Translations under genes and position numbers: made by a program
NCBI GenBank assembly: GCA_963766365.1
Contig: CAVXZK010000001.1
Coordinates: 209,303-273,302, forward strand
Length of the DNA stretch: 64,000 bases
DNA from: JALORV01 sp963766365
GTDB lineage: Bacteria; Pseudomonadota; Gammaproteobacteria; Burkholderiales; Burkholderiaceae_F
Direction of reading: 5' to 3'
In this document: positions 46,219 to 55,417 of the stretch, one piece after another
How positions within the stretch are numbered: position 1 is the stretch's first letter
How the letters are laid out: each line of letters begins with the position of its first letter
The notes under the pieces: generated by a model
The model's database searches: none
The model's input: only the letters and a program-made list of their open reading frames with translations
What the model was told of the DNA's origin: nothing

Positions 46219-48085
46219 GTCGATCGAAGATCCCTCCGCATTCTGGGCGGAGCAGGCCGCACTGGTCGATTGGCACACCCCGTTCACGCAGGTCCTCGAT
46301 TACTCGCGACCCCCGTTTGCGAAATGGTTCGTCGGCGGCACGACCAACCTGTGCCACAACGCCGTCGACCGGCACCTCAAGGCGCGCGCGGATCAGGCGG
46401 CCCTGATCTTCGTCTCGACCGAGACCAACGAAGAGAAGATCTACAGCTTTGCGCAGCTGTACCGCGAGGTGAACCGCATGGCGGGGATCCTGAAGGGGCT
46501 CGGCGTTGGCCGCGGTGATCGGGTGCTGATCTACATGCCGATGATTCCGGAGGCGACCTTCGCGATGCTGGCGTGTGCGCGAATCGGCGCTATCCACTCG
46601 GTCGTGTTTGGTGGCTTTGCGTCAGTCAGCCTCGCGACCCGCATCGACGACGCCACACCGAAGGTCATCATCAGTGCCGACGCCGGGTCCCGCGCGGGCA
46701 AGGCGGTTCCGTACAAGCACCTGCTGGACGAGGCCATCGCGCTCGCGAAGTCGCCGCCCGAGAAGGTGCTGATGGTCGACCGTGGACTCGCGCCGGCAGC
46801 GGTCGTCGCAGGGCGCGATCTGGACTACGCGAAGCTGCGCGCCGAGCATATGAACGACGAGGTGCCGTGCGAGTGGCTGGAGTCGAGCGAGCCGTCCTAC
46901 ATCCTGTACACGTCGGGCACGACCGGCAAACCCAAGGGCGTGCAGCGCGACACCGGCGGCTATGCAGTCGCTCTGGCCGCGTCGATGAAGCTCATTTTCT
47001 GCGGCAACCCTGGTGAGACCTACTTCTCGACCAGCGACATCGGCTGGGTCGTCGGCCACAGCTACATCGTCTATGGTCCGCTGCTGGCCGGCATGGCGAC
47101 GATCATGTACGAAGGCACGCCGATCCGGCCAGACGGCGGCATCTGGTGGAGCATCGTCGAGAAATACAAGGTGACGGTGATGTTCTCGTCGCCGACTGCG
47201 ATCCGCGTGCTGAAGAAACAGGATCCGGCACTGCTAAAGAAATACGACCTGTCGTCGCTGCGACTGCTGTTCCTCGCCGGCGAGCCGCTCGACGAGCCGA
47301 CCGGTCGCTGGATCGCGGATTCGATCGGCAAGCCGATCATCGACAATTTCTGGCAGACCGAGACCGGCTGGCCGATCCTCGCGATTCCGCGCGGCGTCGA
47401 GGCGCTGCCTTCGAAGTTCGGCTCGCCCGGCGTGCCCTGCTATGGCTATTCGGTCAAGCTGTACAACGAAGCCACCGGCGAGGAGATCACTGGCCATCAC
47501 GTGAAAGGCGTGGTCGCGATCGAAGGTCCGCTGCCGCCCGGATGCATGAGCACGGTCTGGGGCGATGACGCACGCTTCGTTAAAACATACTGGACCACGA
47601 TTCCCAACCGGCAGGTCTACTCGACGTTCGACTGGGGCATCCGCGACGAGGACGGCTATTTCTTCATCCTCGGCCGCACCGATGACGTCATCAATGTCGC
47701 CGGCCATCGACTCGGGACGCGCGAGATCGAGGAATCGCTGTCGTCGCATCCGAACGTCGCGGAAGTCGCCGTCGTCGGCGTCGCCGATCAGCTGAAAGGC
47801 CAGGTCGCGATGGCGTTCGCCATACTGAAGGACCCGAGTCTCGCCGACACGCCGGAAAAGAAGCTGGCGCACGAAGGCGAGATGATGAAGACCGTCGACA
47901 GCCAGTTGGGGGCGGTGGCGCGGCCAGCGCGGGTGCACTTCGTCAGCGTGCTGCCAAAGACCCGCTCCGGGAAGCTCCTGCGCAGGTCAATACAGGCGCT
48001 GTGCGAGGGCCGCGATCCGGGCGACCTGACCACGATCGAGGACCCGACCGCACTGGAGCAGATCCGCAACGCCGTGCGCGCCTGA
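46190..48085 (+). CDS. prpE: Propionate--CoA ligase
   Basis: A 631-residue ANL-superfamily acyl-CoA synthetase. FVGGTTNLCHNAVDRHL is typical of PrpE, the P-loop reads YTSGTTGKPKGV, TETGWP and GYFFILGRTDDVINVAGHRL are the later core motifs, and the acetylatable Lys lies in KTRSGKLLRR. It makes propionyl-CoA (also acetyl-CoA to a degree) from the acid and ATP. GGAGGGAGG precedes the ATG. An excellent intrinsic terminator follows. No prpBCD genes are in the window. Confidence 0.93.
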   Translation: MAKYKEFHARSIEDPSAFWAEQAALVDWHTPFTQVLDYSRPPFAKWFVGGTTNLCHNAVDRHLKARADQAALIFVSTETNEEKIYSFAQLYREVNRMAGILKGLGVGRGDRVLIYMPMIPEATFAMLACARIGAIHSVVFGGFASVSLATRIDDATPKVIISADAGSRAGKAVPYKHLLDEAIALAKSPPEKVLMVDRGLAPAAVVAGRDLDYAKLRAEHMNDEVPCEWLESSEPSYILYTSGTTGKPKGVQRDTGGYAVALAASMKLIFCGNPGETYFSTSDIGWVVGHSYIVYGPLLAGMATIMYEGTPIRPDGGIWWSIVEKYKVTVMFSSPTAIRVLKKQDPALLKKYDLSSLRLLFLAGEPLDEPTGRWIADSIGKPIIDNFWQTETGWPILAIPRGVEALPSKFGSPGVPCYGYSVKLYNEATGEEITGHHVKGVVAIEGPLPPGCMSTVWGDDARFVKTYWTTIPNRQVYSTFDWGIRDEDGYFFILGRTDDVINVAGHRLGTREIEESLSSHPNVAEVAVVGVADQLKGQVAMAFAILKDPSLADTPEKKLAHEGEMMKTVDSQLGAVARPARVHFVSVLPKTRSGKLLRRSIQALCEGRDPGDLTTIEDPTALEQIRNAVRA

Positions 48086-48101
48086 TGTCGTCACAGTTCA
48101 G

Positions 48102-48140
48102 CGGCCGCGGGCTCGCGTAAGCTCGCGGCCGTTTTCATTT
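48102..48140 (+). terminator. Intrinsic terminator after prpE
   Basis: A 12-bp stem CGGCCGCGGGCT/AGCTCGCGGCCG (one G-T pair) around loop CGCGTA, followed directly by TTTTCATTT. It begins 17 bases after the prpE stop. Confidence 0.88.
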
Positions 48141-48154
48141 GCAGGCCGACACAC

Positions 48155-48898
48155 GTGTCGTTCACATACGCTCTCTCGAGCGTGGTGCTGCCGCCCACCT
48201 CGCTGCTGATCCTGGCGATCATCGGCGCACTGCTGCTGCGGCGCCGACGTGCGCTCGGCCTCACGCTGGTACTCGGCTCCCAGGTACTGCTGCTGGCACT
48301 GTCCCTGCCTGTTGTCGCGCGCGCACTGGCGCGCTCGCTGGAGCCACCTCCCGTGTCGGCCGCGGAACTGAAACGGGCGCAGGCGATCGTGATCCTGGCC
48401 GGCGGCAACAACCGGGGCTCGCCGGAATGGGGTGGCGAAACCGTCAAGACTTTCACGCTGCAGCGCCTGCGCTACGGCGCGCGGATTGCGCGCGAAACCG
48501 GCCTGCCGATCTATGTCACCGGCGGCACACCGGAAGGGGGTCGGCAGGCGGAAGCAACGCTGATGCGCGACGTGCTCGTGCGGGAATACCAGCTTCCGGT
48601 GCGCTGGGTCGATGTCGAGGCGAAGACGACCGGTGAAAATGCACAGATGGCCGCACGGGACCTGAAGGCCGAGGGCGTGAAGCGTGTCGCGCTGGTCACG
48701 GATGCGATGCATATGCCACGCTCGCGGCAGGCGTTCGAGGCCAACGGCCTGGAAGTGATTCCCTGCCCCACCGCCTACGCGGGTCAGGGACCGTTCGAGC
48801 TGGGCCAGCTCGTGCCCGGTCCGGGCGCGCTGATGGTTTCCCACGCGGCGCTGCGCGAATGGGTTTCGCGTGGCTACTACCTGCTGCGCTATCGATGA
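48155..48898 (+). CDS. YdcF/ElyC-family (DUF218) membrane protein
   Basis: A 247-residue protein. Two N-terminal hydrophobic helices precede a DUF218 domain: AIVILAGGNNRGSPEW, then PIYVTGGTPEGGRQAEA, and AKTTGENAQMAARDLKAEG with VALVTDAMHMPRSRQAF. Relatives (ElyC, SanA) influence envelope polysaccharide or peptidoglycan synthesis; the chemistry is not settled. The start is GTG at 48155. Confidence 0.9.
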   Translation: MSFTYALSSVVLPPTSLLILAIIGALLLRRRRALGLTLVLGSQVLLLALSLPVVARALARSLEPPPVSAAELKRAQAIVILAGGNNRGSPEWGGETVKTFTLQRLRYGARIARETGLPIYVTGGTPEGGRQAEATLMRDVLVREYQLPVRWVDVEAKTTGENAQMAARDLKAEGVKRVALVTDAMHMPRSRQAFEANGLEVIPCPTAYAGQGPFELGQLVPGPGALMVSHAALREWVSRGYYLLRYR

Positions 48899-48931
48899 AC
48901 AGAAACAACCCAGCCGATCAAGGAGACGGAT

Positions 48932-49336
48932 ATGAAGACGAAACCCATGCTGGTGCTGGACGATGTCAAGCGGATCGCTGCGGCCGCGGAAGCCGAGGCC
49001 GTGGCGCATCACTGGAACGTGGTCATCGCAGTATGTGATGACGGCGGCCATCTGCTGCTGCTGCATCGGATGGACGGGGTCGCTCCGGTCTCGGCCGCGA
49101 TCGCGCCCGCAAAGGCTCGCGCCGCGGCACTTGGCAAGCGGGAAACGAAGGTCTACGAGGACATGATCAACGGCGGGCGCACCGCGTTCCTGTCGGCGCC
49201 GCTGGACGGCATGCTCGAAGGCGGGGTGCCGATCATCGTCGAGGGCCACGTTATCGGCGCCGTCGGCGTGTCCGGCGTGAAGTCGATCGAAGACGCGCAG
49301 GTCGCCAAGGCCGGTGTCGCCGCCCTCGTCGCCTAG
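48932..49336 (+). CDS. HbpS/GlcG-like haem-binding family protein (DUF336)
   Basis: A 134-residue single-domain protein: LVLDDVKRIAAAAEAEAVAH, then VVIAVCDDGGHLLLLHRMDG and GGVPIIVEGHVIGAVGVSGV, typical of the GlcG/HbpS family. Some members bind haem or cobalamin; many have unknown roles. No signal peptide. AAGGAGA lies before the ATG. Confidence 0.9.
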   Translation: MKTKPMLVLDDVKRIAAAAEAEAVAHHWNVVIAVCDDGGHLLLLHRMDGVAPVSAAIAPAKARAAALGKRETKVYEDMINGGRTAFLSAPLDGMLEGGVPIIVEGHVIGAVGVSGVKSIEDAQVAKAGVAALVA

Positions 49337-49354
49337 AACAGCGGACCGACTGCG

Positions 49355-49744
49355 TTGACCACCGCACCGACCGGACTGTCCCGCGCTGCGACGACTCTCA
49401 TTGTCGCGCTCGGGCTCCTGCATGTCGGTTCGCTCTTCCTGGCCGCTGATGGGCCGGTGACAGGTTTTCTTGTCGGCCTTCTGGCGGCCTCCGCGCTGCC
49501 CTACCTGCTGTGTCTCGGCGTGCTGAAGTGGACCCGGAGCATCGGAGCCGCGCTAGGAGGACTGCTGGCCATTGCGCTCTTCGACGCTTGGATGTACTGG
49601 TCCGTGTTCATCGCGCCGCGCGGCTCGACCGCGGCGGTCGGACTGGTGTTCGCGCCGCTCTGGAAGACATTCATCCTGCTGCCGATCGGCGCCGTCATCG
49701 GCCGCGTCATCGAAGCGCGGCTCGCGCGCCGGGCAGACCGATGA
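49355..49744 (+). CDS. Small membrane protein, unknown
   Basis: A 129-residue protein with four hydrophobic segments (TLIVALGLLHVGSLFL; GFLVGLLAASALPYLLCLGV; AALGGLLAIALFDAWMYW; VGLVFAPLWKTFILLPIGAV). I do not recognise the family. The only early start codon is TTG at 49355. It lies 18 bases after the HbpS-like gene and converges on the YitT gene. Confidence 0.6.
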   Translation: MTTAPTGLSRAATTLIVALGLLHVGSLFLAADGPVTGFLVGLLAASALPYLLCLGVLKWTRSIGAALGGLLAIALFDAWMYWSVFIAPRGSTAAVGLVFAPLWKTFILLPIGAVIGRVIEARLARRADR

Positions 49745-49753
49745 AGGAGGCGC

Positions 49754-50368
49754 TCACACGCCCTGGTAGCGCCCCGGCCTGTGATTGACCGCCACCACGA
49801 GGTTCAGCGCGACAGCGCCCAGCACCGAAATCGCGACCAGTGACGGCGGGACGATCGCGAGCGCAGCCGCCACGATCAGGCAGTCGAAACCCATCTGCAC
49901 GGCGCCGGCACGCCAGCCAAGGCGCTGCTGCAACCACAGCACCAGCACGTTGAGTCCGCCGAGGCTGGCGTGGTGCCGGAACAGCATCAGGAGCCCGGCA
50001 CCGATCAGGAATCCGCCCATCACGGACGCATAGACCGGCTGCAGCCAGTCGAACCGCAGCACCAGCGGCAGTGCCTCGCTGAAGACGGACAGCAGCGCCA
50101 CGGCGATGAAGCTCTTCACCGCAAAGCGCCATCCCATCGTGCGCACGGCAAACCAGGCGAAAGGCAGGTTGATCACGAAGAACACCGGGCCAAAGGGCCA
50201 GCCGGTGGTGTAGTGCACGATGAATGCGATGCCGGCGGTGCCACCCGTCAGCAGGCCGGCGTGGCGGTACATGCCGATGCCGAGCGCGACGAACAGCGCC
50301 GCGGTGACAAGCGCCTGCGCGTCCTCGAAGGGCGTGTGCCTTGCAGGGTCCCCGACCGGTGGAAACAT
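49754..50368 (-). CDS. YitT family membrane protein
   Basis: A 204-residue protein with five to six helices. AGLLTGGTAGIAFIVHYTTG and GGFLIGAGLLMLFRHHASLG are the repeated YitT motifs (DUF161). Unlike many relatives it lacks the C-terminal DUF2179 domain. Function is unknown. It is 12 bases after the MFS gene on the same strand. Confidence 0.85.
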   Translation of the reverse strand: MFPPVGDPARHTPFEDAQALVTAALFVALGIGMYRHAGLLTGGTAGIAFIVHYTTGWPFGPVFFVINLPFAWFAVRTMGWRFAVKSFIAVALLSVFSEALPLVLRFDWLQPVYASVMGGFLIGAGLLMLFRHHASLGGLNVLVLWLQQRLGWRAGAVQMGFDCLIVAAALAIVPPSLVAISVLGAVALNLVVAVNHRPGRYQGV

Positions 50369-50380
50369 GCTGGCGGCTGT

Positions 50381-51688
50381 CTAGGCCGGTGCCAGCGCCG
50401 CGGCGGCGCGGCGGCCGCGCTCAACGTTGATCGACGCCAGCACCAGAAGCCCGGCAACGAAGAAGAGCCCGGTCAGGATGATGCCGAGGCGGTGATTGTT
50501 GTCCGTCGCAAACACCACGGCACCGTACGTGATCGGCCCGATGATTGCAGCGAGCTGCGTCGCGAAGGTCCACAGCCCATAGAACTCGGCGAGGCGATCC
50601 GTCGGGGCAAATAGCCCTGCCATCGCGCGTCCGGCCGACTGACTCGACCCCATGGCCAGGCCGGCGAGGTTCGCCGCCACCCAGAACATCGCGGTGCTGG
50701 TCGCCAGGCTCGCGACGATCACCATCGCGAGCCACAGCAGCAAGGTCAGCGCAAGCGCCGGCTTGTGGCCGATCGCGTCCTGCACGTAGCCGAAACCGAA
50801 GGCGCCGACGGCGGCAGTCACGTTGACGATCAGCAGCAGCGCCATGGTCTGCGCGAAGCCGAAACCCATTACCTCCTGGGCGTAGATCGCGGCCAGCGCA
50901 ATGACGACCATCACACCGGCCTGGTAGAACACTCCGCACAGCAGCAGGCGCGCAAAGTCCCGGAACCGGTCGATGTGACGCAGCGTGTCGAGCAGACGCC
51001 CCATCGCTTGCCTGGCAAAGTGCCCGACGCGCACGTCGGCCTGCGGCCGGGCCCGTTCCTGAACGATCAGCAGCGCCGGCGTCGCGGCCAGTGCAAAGAT
51101 GCCCGCGGTGATCAGCATCGTGATCGGGACGAACTGCGGCGCCGTACTGCCGTGTGCCTGGGCCCACTGCACGTACGCCAGGCAAAGCGCCAACGTGACG
51201 AGTCCACCGACATAGCCGAAGCCCCAACCCCACCCGGACACCTTGCCGAGCGCTTCCGGTCGCGCGAGTTCGGGCAGGAAAGCCGCAACGAGGCCAACGC
51301 CCACCATGAAGAAGAAGTTCGATGCGACGATTGCGATGGCGGCCAGCGCAACATCGCCAGGGCCCACCGCCGCGAGCGCCGCCGTACCCGCGACGCACCC
51401 GCCAGTGGACACGGCCAGCAGCCACTTCTTGCGTGCCCTCAGGTCCGCGTAGGCGCCGATCATCGGCATCGCGAGCATCACGAGTGCATTCGACACACCC
51501 AGCGTGACAGTCCACGACAAGGTGGCCCAGTTCGCGTTCGCCGCGACGACGCCCACGAAGTACGCATTGAACACGGCAGTAAGCACCACCGTCGTGAATC
51601 CGGAATTGGCGAAGTCGTAACCGGCCCACGCAACAACCTCGCGCGGTCGTACGCCCGGATTGAGTGCTTTGGGATCGAAGATCGGCAT
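50381..51688 (-). CDS. MFS transporter, UMF1/Atg22-like
   Basis: A 435-residue protein with about twelve membrane helices. VAWAGYDFANSGFTTVVLTA near residue 20 is the hallmark of the UMF1/Atg22 group, and MIGAYADLRARKKWLLAVS is the MFS loop motif. Yeast Atg22 exports amino acids from vacuoles; bacterial substrates are unknown. Divergent from the Lrp regulator. ATG at 51688 was chosen by homology. Confidence 0.87.
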   Translation of the reverse strand: MPIFDPKALNPGVRPREVVAWAGYDFANSGFTTVVLTAVFNAYFVGVVAANANWATLSWTVTLGVSNALVMLAMPMIGAYADLRARKKWLLAVSTGGCVAGTAALAAVGPGDVALAAIAIVASNFFFMVGVGLVAAFLPELARPEALGKVSGWGWGFGYVGGLVTLALCLAYVQWAQAHGSTAPQFVPITMLITAGIFALAATPALLIVQERARPQADVRVGHFARQAMGRLLDTLRHIDRFRDFARLLLCGVFYQAGVMVVIALAAIYAQEVMGFGFAQTMALLLIVNVTAAVGAFGFGYVQDAIGHKPALALTLLLWLAMVIVASLATSTAMFWVAANLAGLAMGSSQSAGRAMAGLFAPTDRLAEFYGLWTFATQLAAIIGPITYGAVVFATDNNHRLGIILTGLFFVAGLLVLASINVERGRRAAAALAPA

Positions 51689-51762
51689 GGCGAGGTCGGC
51701 AGTCCGGCCGCATGCTACGTGAGGCAGCACGATGCCGGACCGACGTTCGTATACTGCTCCGC

Positions 51763-52236
51763 ATGGCCACCCGCGAACTGGACCGCATCGATCGCCGCAT
51801 CCTCGAGGTGCTGCAGACCGACGGCCGCATCACCAACCAGGCGCTGGCCGAGCGCATCACGCTGAGCCCACGCGCCTGCCTCGATCGCGTCAGGCGCCTT
51901 GAACGGTCCGGCCTGATCGCGGGCTACATGGCGGTACTCGACCCGCGCGGCCTCGGTGGCCTGCTGACGATCGTCGTCGAAGTGACACTGAAGGACCAGA
52001 CGCGCGCGACGCATCATCGCTTCGAGCAGCGCATGAGGGCGGCGGACGAGGTCGTCGAGTGCTTCCTGGTCTCGGGTCCATGCGACTACGTACTGCGGCT
52101 GGCGTGCCGCGATCTTGATCACTATCGCGACCTGACCAACGCGTGGACCGATGATCCGGCGCTCGGCATCGAGAAGATTTCCTCCAAGCCCGAGCTTCAG
52201 ACGATCAAGTCCTTCCGCGGCTACCCGTTGCCATAG
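51763..52236 (+). CDS. Lrp/AsnC family transcriptional regulator
   Basis: A 157-residue regulator. The N-terminal winged HTH (LDRIDRRILEVLQTDGRITN, then LAERITLSPRACLDRVRRLE) is followed by a RAM/AsnC ligand domain (VVECFLVSGPCDYVLRL). Such proteins respond to amino acids and control adjacent amino-acid catabolism genes. The neighbour downstream is ornithine aminotransferase, so ornithine or arginine is a plausible effector (inference). Confidence 0.93.
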   Translation: MATRELDRIDRRILEVLQTDGRITNQALAERITLSPRACLDRVRRLERSGLIAGYMAVLDPRGLGGLLTIVVEVTLKDQTRATHHRFEQRMRAADEVVECFLVSGPCDYVLRLACRDLDHYRDLTNAWTDDPALGIEKISSKPELQTIKSFRGYPLP

Positions 52237-52363
52237 CGAAGTAGAGGCAGGCGCACACTGCAGCGCACCGCCGAATCGGCGGCGCACTCGCAGCCGCACT
52301 GCCGTTTCGCGCAGTTCGCGTCACCTCGATCCGCCCCGGCTCGGACACGGTACTTCCTACACT

Positions 52364-52380
52364 CTCACGTAGAACGTGAG
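52364..52380 (+). promoter_or_regulatory. Hairpin or palindrome covering the rocD ribosome site
   Basis: CTCACGT-AGA-ACGTGAG is a perfect 7-3-7 inverted repeat. Its right arm contains most of the GAGG Shine-Dalgarno (52378-52381) 5 bases before the rocD ATG. As RNA it would hide the ribosome site; as DNA it could be an Lrp or other operator. Confidence 0.4.
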
Positions 52381-52386
52381 GTTCCC

Positions 52387-53676
52387 ATGGATGTCCGTGC
52401 CAGTTCCTTTCTCAACCTGTCTGCGCAGGCGATCGCGCTCGAACAGCGCTACGCCGCACCGAATTACGCACCAATCCCGGCCGTGCTCGCTCGTGGCGAT
52501 GACTGCTGGCTATGGGATGCCGAGGACCGCCGCTACCTGGACTTCATGTCGGCGTACTCGGCGGTCAGCCACGGCCACGCCCATCCCCGGCTGGTTCAGG
52601 CGCTGATCGAACAGGCGCAGCAGGTGGCCGTAACCTCGCGCGCCTATCACTCGACCACCTTGGGCCCGTTCCTTCAGGCGCTGGTGGATGCGGCGGACCT
52701 GGAGGCGCCGTCGCGCGCGCTGCCGGCCAGCGGCGGCTGCGAATCGGTCGAGACCGCCATCAAGGCGGTGCGGCGCTGGGGCTATCGCGTGAAGGGCATT
52801 CCCGCCGACCGTGCTCAGATCGTCGTCGCGCGCGGCAATTTCCACGGACGCTCGTCGACTGTCGTCAGCTTTTCCACCGAGCCGTCGTACCGCGAGGACT
52901 TCGGACCGTTCACTCCGGGATTCCGGCACTTCGATTTCGGTGACATCGAGTCGCTGAAGCGCTCGATCGACGAGTGCACGTGCGCCGTGCTGATCGAACC
53001 GATCCAGGGCGAGGCGGGCATCGTCGTGCCGCCAGACGGGTTCCTCGCGACCGTGCGGCGGTTGTGCAATGAACGCGGCGTGCTGCTAATTCTCGACGAG
53101 ATCCAGTCGGGGCTGGGCCGTACCGGAGCGATGTTTGCGTACATGCACGAAGGCGTCCGTCCAGACGGCGTCATCATCGGCAAGGCGCTGGGCGGCGGCT
53201 TGCTGCCGGTATCGGCGTTCGTCGCGCGCGCCGAGATACTCGACTTGATGGGCCCGGGCAGCCACGGCTCCACCTTCGGCGGCAATCCGCTCGCGGCGCG
53301 CGTCGGACTGGAAGCGCTGCGCGTGCTGCAGGACGAGAACCTGGTCGAGCGTAGCCGGACACTGGGTGCCCACCTGCTGGCCCGACTGCAGGCGCTCGAT
53401 TCGCCTTTCATCCGCGCCGTACGCGGCCGGGGGCTCTGGGTCGGCGTGGAACTGGACGGATCGCGAATCAGCACTCGTGGAGTCGTGGAGCGCATGGCCG
53501 AACGCGGAGTGCTCTCCAAGGAAACGCACGAAACAGTGATCCGCTTCGCGCCTCCGCTGACGATCAGCCAGGAGCAACTCGACTGGGGCATTGACGTCTT
53601 CACTGACGTGCTGGCTGAGTCGCGTCCACTTCCGGGCGCGCTTCTCACCGCCGGGACGATCGCGGCCACGGCCTGA
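52387..53676 (+). CDS. rocD: Ornithine aminotransferase
   Basis: A 429-residue class III PLP aminotransferase. DAEDRRYLDFMSAYSAVSHG matches ornithine aminotransferases. SGGCESVETAIKAVRRWGY is the cofactor phosphate region, VLLILDEIQSGLGRTG carries the PLP-ring Asp, and the Schiff-base Lys is in GVIIGKALGGGLLPVSAF. It converts ornithine and 2-oxoglutarate to glutamate semialdehyde and glutamate. An Lrp-type regulator is immediately upstream. Confidence 0.93.
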   Translation: MDVRASSFLNLSAQAIALEQRYAAPNYAPIPAVLARGDDCWLWDAEDRRYLDFMSAYSAVSHGHAHPRLVQALIEQAQQVAVTSRAYHSTTLGPFLQALVDAADLEAPSRALPASGGCESVETAIKAVRRWGYRVKGIPADRAQIVVARGNFHGRSSTVVSFSTEPSYREDFGPFTPGFRHFDFGDIESLKRSIDECTCAVLIEPIQGEAGIVVPPDGFLATVRRLCNERGVLLILDEIQSGLGRTGAMFAYMHEGVRPDGVIIGKALGGGLLPVSAFVARAEILDLMGPGSHGSTFGGNPLAARVGLEALRVLQDENLVERSRTLGAHLLARLQALDSPFIRAVRGRGLWVGVELDGSRISTRGVVERMAERGVLSKETHETVIRFAPPLTISQEQLDWGIDVFTDVLAESRPLPGALLTAGTIAATA

Positions 53677-53730
53677 GCCCAACGCTACGGGGGCGTGCCG
53701 TACGGATCCGGCGCGAGGCGAGTGCACGCC

Positions 53731-53822
53731 ATCGCCCGTGGGGGTGAGGCGCCCTCCGCCGGACGGGCGATCCCTCGCGCAGGGTGCGTTGTCGAAACTC
53801 CAGGGGAGCAGCAACCCTGGAG
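53731..53822 (+). promoter_or_regulatory. Structured leader with SD-sequestering hairpin
   Basis: Three stem-loops follow in a row. ATCGCCCGT/ACGGGCGAT (53731-53771) encloses an inner GAGG/CCTC stem, a short CCCT/AGGG stem spans 53772-53784, and CTCCAGGG/CCCTGGAG spans 53798-53822. The last arm contains the GGAG ribosome site of the next gene. I do not recognise a known riboswitch class. Confidence 0.4.
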
Positions 53823-53828
53823 AACCGA

Positions 53829-54602
53829 ATGCAGGTACTTTCATCCGAAGACGGCAGCGCCGAGGCGGTACGTGAAGCCGCCGCGGCCGGGCTGGTGCAG
53901 GGCGATCACCGGCTGGCACTGGAACGGGAACTCGACCGTCTGAACGTTGCCGTGCAGGGCTCCGCCGCCGCGCTGGGACAGCATCTTTCATGGATGCTCG
54001 TGGTGCAGGCCTTCCTGCTGGTGGGGTACATGATCGTCCTGGTCGGCGGTTGGAACGTGCCCTTGCCCGGCAAACGCTGGCTGCTGACGGGGATCGCTGC
54101 CTTCGCCGTCGTTGCCGTTACCGTCACCTACCTCGGCCTGCGCGCCGCCCGCGATCGAGTCGGCCCGTTGAAGGCGCACCGCCAGCGGGTTGAAGACGCG
54201 CTTGAACGCGTCGCCGCGCGACCGCCGGCGTTCGCACGACAGGGGGCGATCACGGCGATGCTGGCCCAGGCGTCGACGCGCGGATTGCCGCTGATCGTCT
54301 GCTCCGGATGGGGCGTGCTTGCCCTTTACACGCTCGCGCTGCCGATTCCGACCGATGTGCGATCGGTGGCGACGATGCCGAACGAATCGCGTGCCAACGG
54401 ATCGGTGGCTGCATCACCGACAAGAGCCGCCAAGGCCAACGCGGCGCCAACGGCCAAAGGCGCGCCTGCTGCCGCCGCCACCGAAGAGATGTCGGTGGAG
54501 GCTGCGGCCACCGCCTCAAGCGGCTCGCCACTGGTGGACTTCCTGCGCCGCGCGGTCAACACGCCGCCAGCGGCCGAGCCGCAGGAGCCGATCAAGCCCT
54601 AG
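53829..54602 (+). CDS. Membrane protein of unknown function
   Basis: A 257-residue protein. A helical, charged N-terminus (about residues 15-50), three hydrophobic segments (MLVVQAFLLVGYMIVLVGGW near 57; LLTGIAAFAVVAVTVTYLGL near 86; GLPLIVCSGWGVLALYTLAL near 158), then a low-complexity Ala/Thr/Ser-rich C-terminus. I do not recognise a domain. GGAG lies 6 bases before the chosen ATG, within a hairpin. Converges on the enoyl-CoA hydratase gene, stops one base apart. Confidence 0.65.
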   Translation: MQVLSSEDGSAEAVREAAAAGLVQGDHRLALERELDRLNVAVQGSAAALGQHLSWMLVVQAFLLVGYMIVLVGGWNVPLPGKRWLLTGIAAFAVVAVTVTYLGLRAARDRVGPLKAHRQRVEDALERVAARPPAFARQGAITAMLAQASTRGLPLIVCSGWGVLALYTLALPIPTDVRSVATMPNESRANGSVAASPTRAAKANAAPTAKGAPAAAATEEMSVEAAATASSGSPLVDFLRRAVNTPPAAEPQEPIKP

Positions 54603-54603
54603 T

Positions 54604-55407
54604 TCACGCCGACCAGTTGGGCCTGCGCTTCTCCATGAAGGCCTGGACGCCCTCCTGGGCAGCCTCGTCGATCATGTTGCAGGCCATGGTCTGGCCGGCC
54701 ATCTGATACGCGGCGTCGATCCCGGCCTCGAGCTGGCGATAGAACAGGTCCTTGCCCATCGCGATTGCGCAGCCTGGCTTGGCGACGATGGAGTCCACCA
54801 GTCTTACGACCTCGGCATCGAGCTGATCGGCAGGCACAACACGGTTCACGAGCCCACGCGCCTGCGCGGTCGCGGCGTCAATGAAGTCGCCGGTCACCAG
54901 CATCTCGAACGCCTCCTTGCGCCCCACGTTGCGCGACAGCGCGACAGCGGGCGTTGAACAGAACAGCCCGACGTTGATCCCGCTGACAGCAAACCGCGCA
55001 TCGCTGGCGGCGACCGCGAGGTCGCACATCGCCACCAGTTGGCAGCCTGCGGCCGTCGCAATGCCGTGCACCCGTGCGATGACCGGTTGCGGCAAGCGCT
55101 GGATGGTCAGCATCAGTTTCGCGCACTGCGCGAACAGTGCGCGGTAGTAATCGACCGAGGGATTGGCCTTCATCTGCTTGAGGTCGTGGCCCGGGCAGAA
55201 CGCCTTGCCGCGCGCGGCGATCACGACAACTCGCGCCGCGTCGTCGCGTGCCACGGCATCCAGCTCGGCCTGCAGCGCGCCCATCATCTCTTCCGACAGC
55301 GCGTTGAACTGCTGCGGCCGGTTCAATGTCAGCGTGACGACGCCGCGTGCGTTGCGCTCGTTCAGGACATAGGGCTCGGTCACCGCCCGGGCTTCAGGTG
55401 CGTTCAT
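54604..55407 (-). CDS. Enoyl-CoA hydratase/isomerase family protein
   Basis: A 267-residue crotonase-fold protein. RVVVIAARGKAFCPGHDLKQ gives the oxyanion-loop region, and GIATAAGCQLVAMCDLAVAA the second backbone oxyanion hole. The sequence resembles the ECHDC3-like subgroup, where catalytic glutamates can be missing, so hydratase activity is not certain. ATG at 55407 was chosen for the GGAG 6 bases upstream. It is 10 bases downstream of the acyl-CoA synthetase. Confidence 0.88.
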   Translation of the reverse strand: MNAPEARAVTEPYVLNERNARGVVTLTLNRPQQFNALSEEMMGALQAELDAVARDDAARVVVIAARGKAFCPGHDLKQMKANPSVDYYRALFAQCAKLMLTIQRLPQPVIARVHGIATAAGCQLVAMCDLAVAASDARFAVSGINVGLFCSTPAVALSRNVGRKEAFEMLVTGDFIDAATAQARGLVNRVVPADQLDAEVVRLVDSIVAKPGCAIAMGKDLFYRQLEAGIDAAYQMAGQTMACNMIDEAAQEGVQAFMEKRRPNWSA

Positions 55408-55417
55408 TCGTTTCTCC

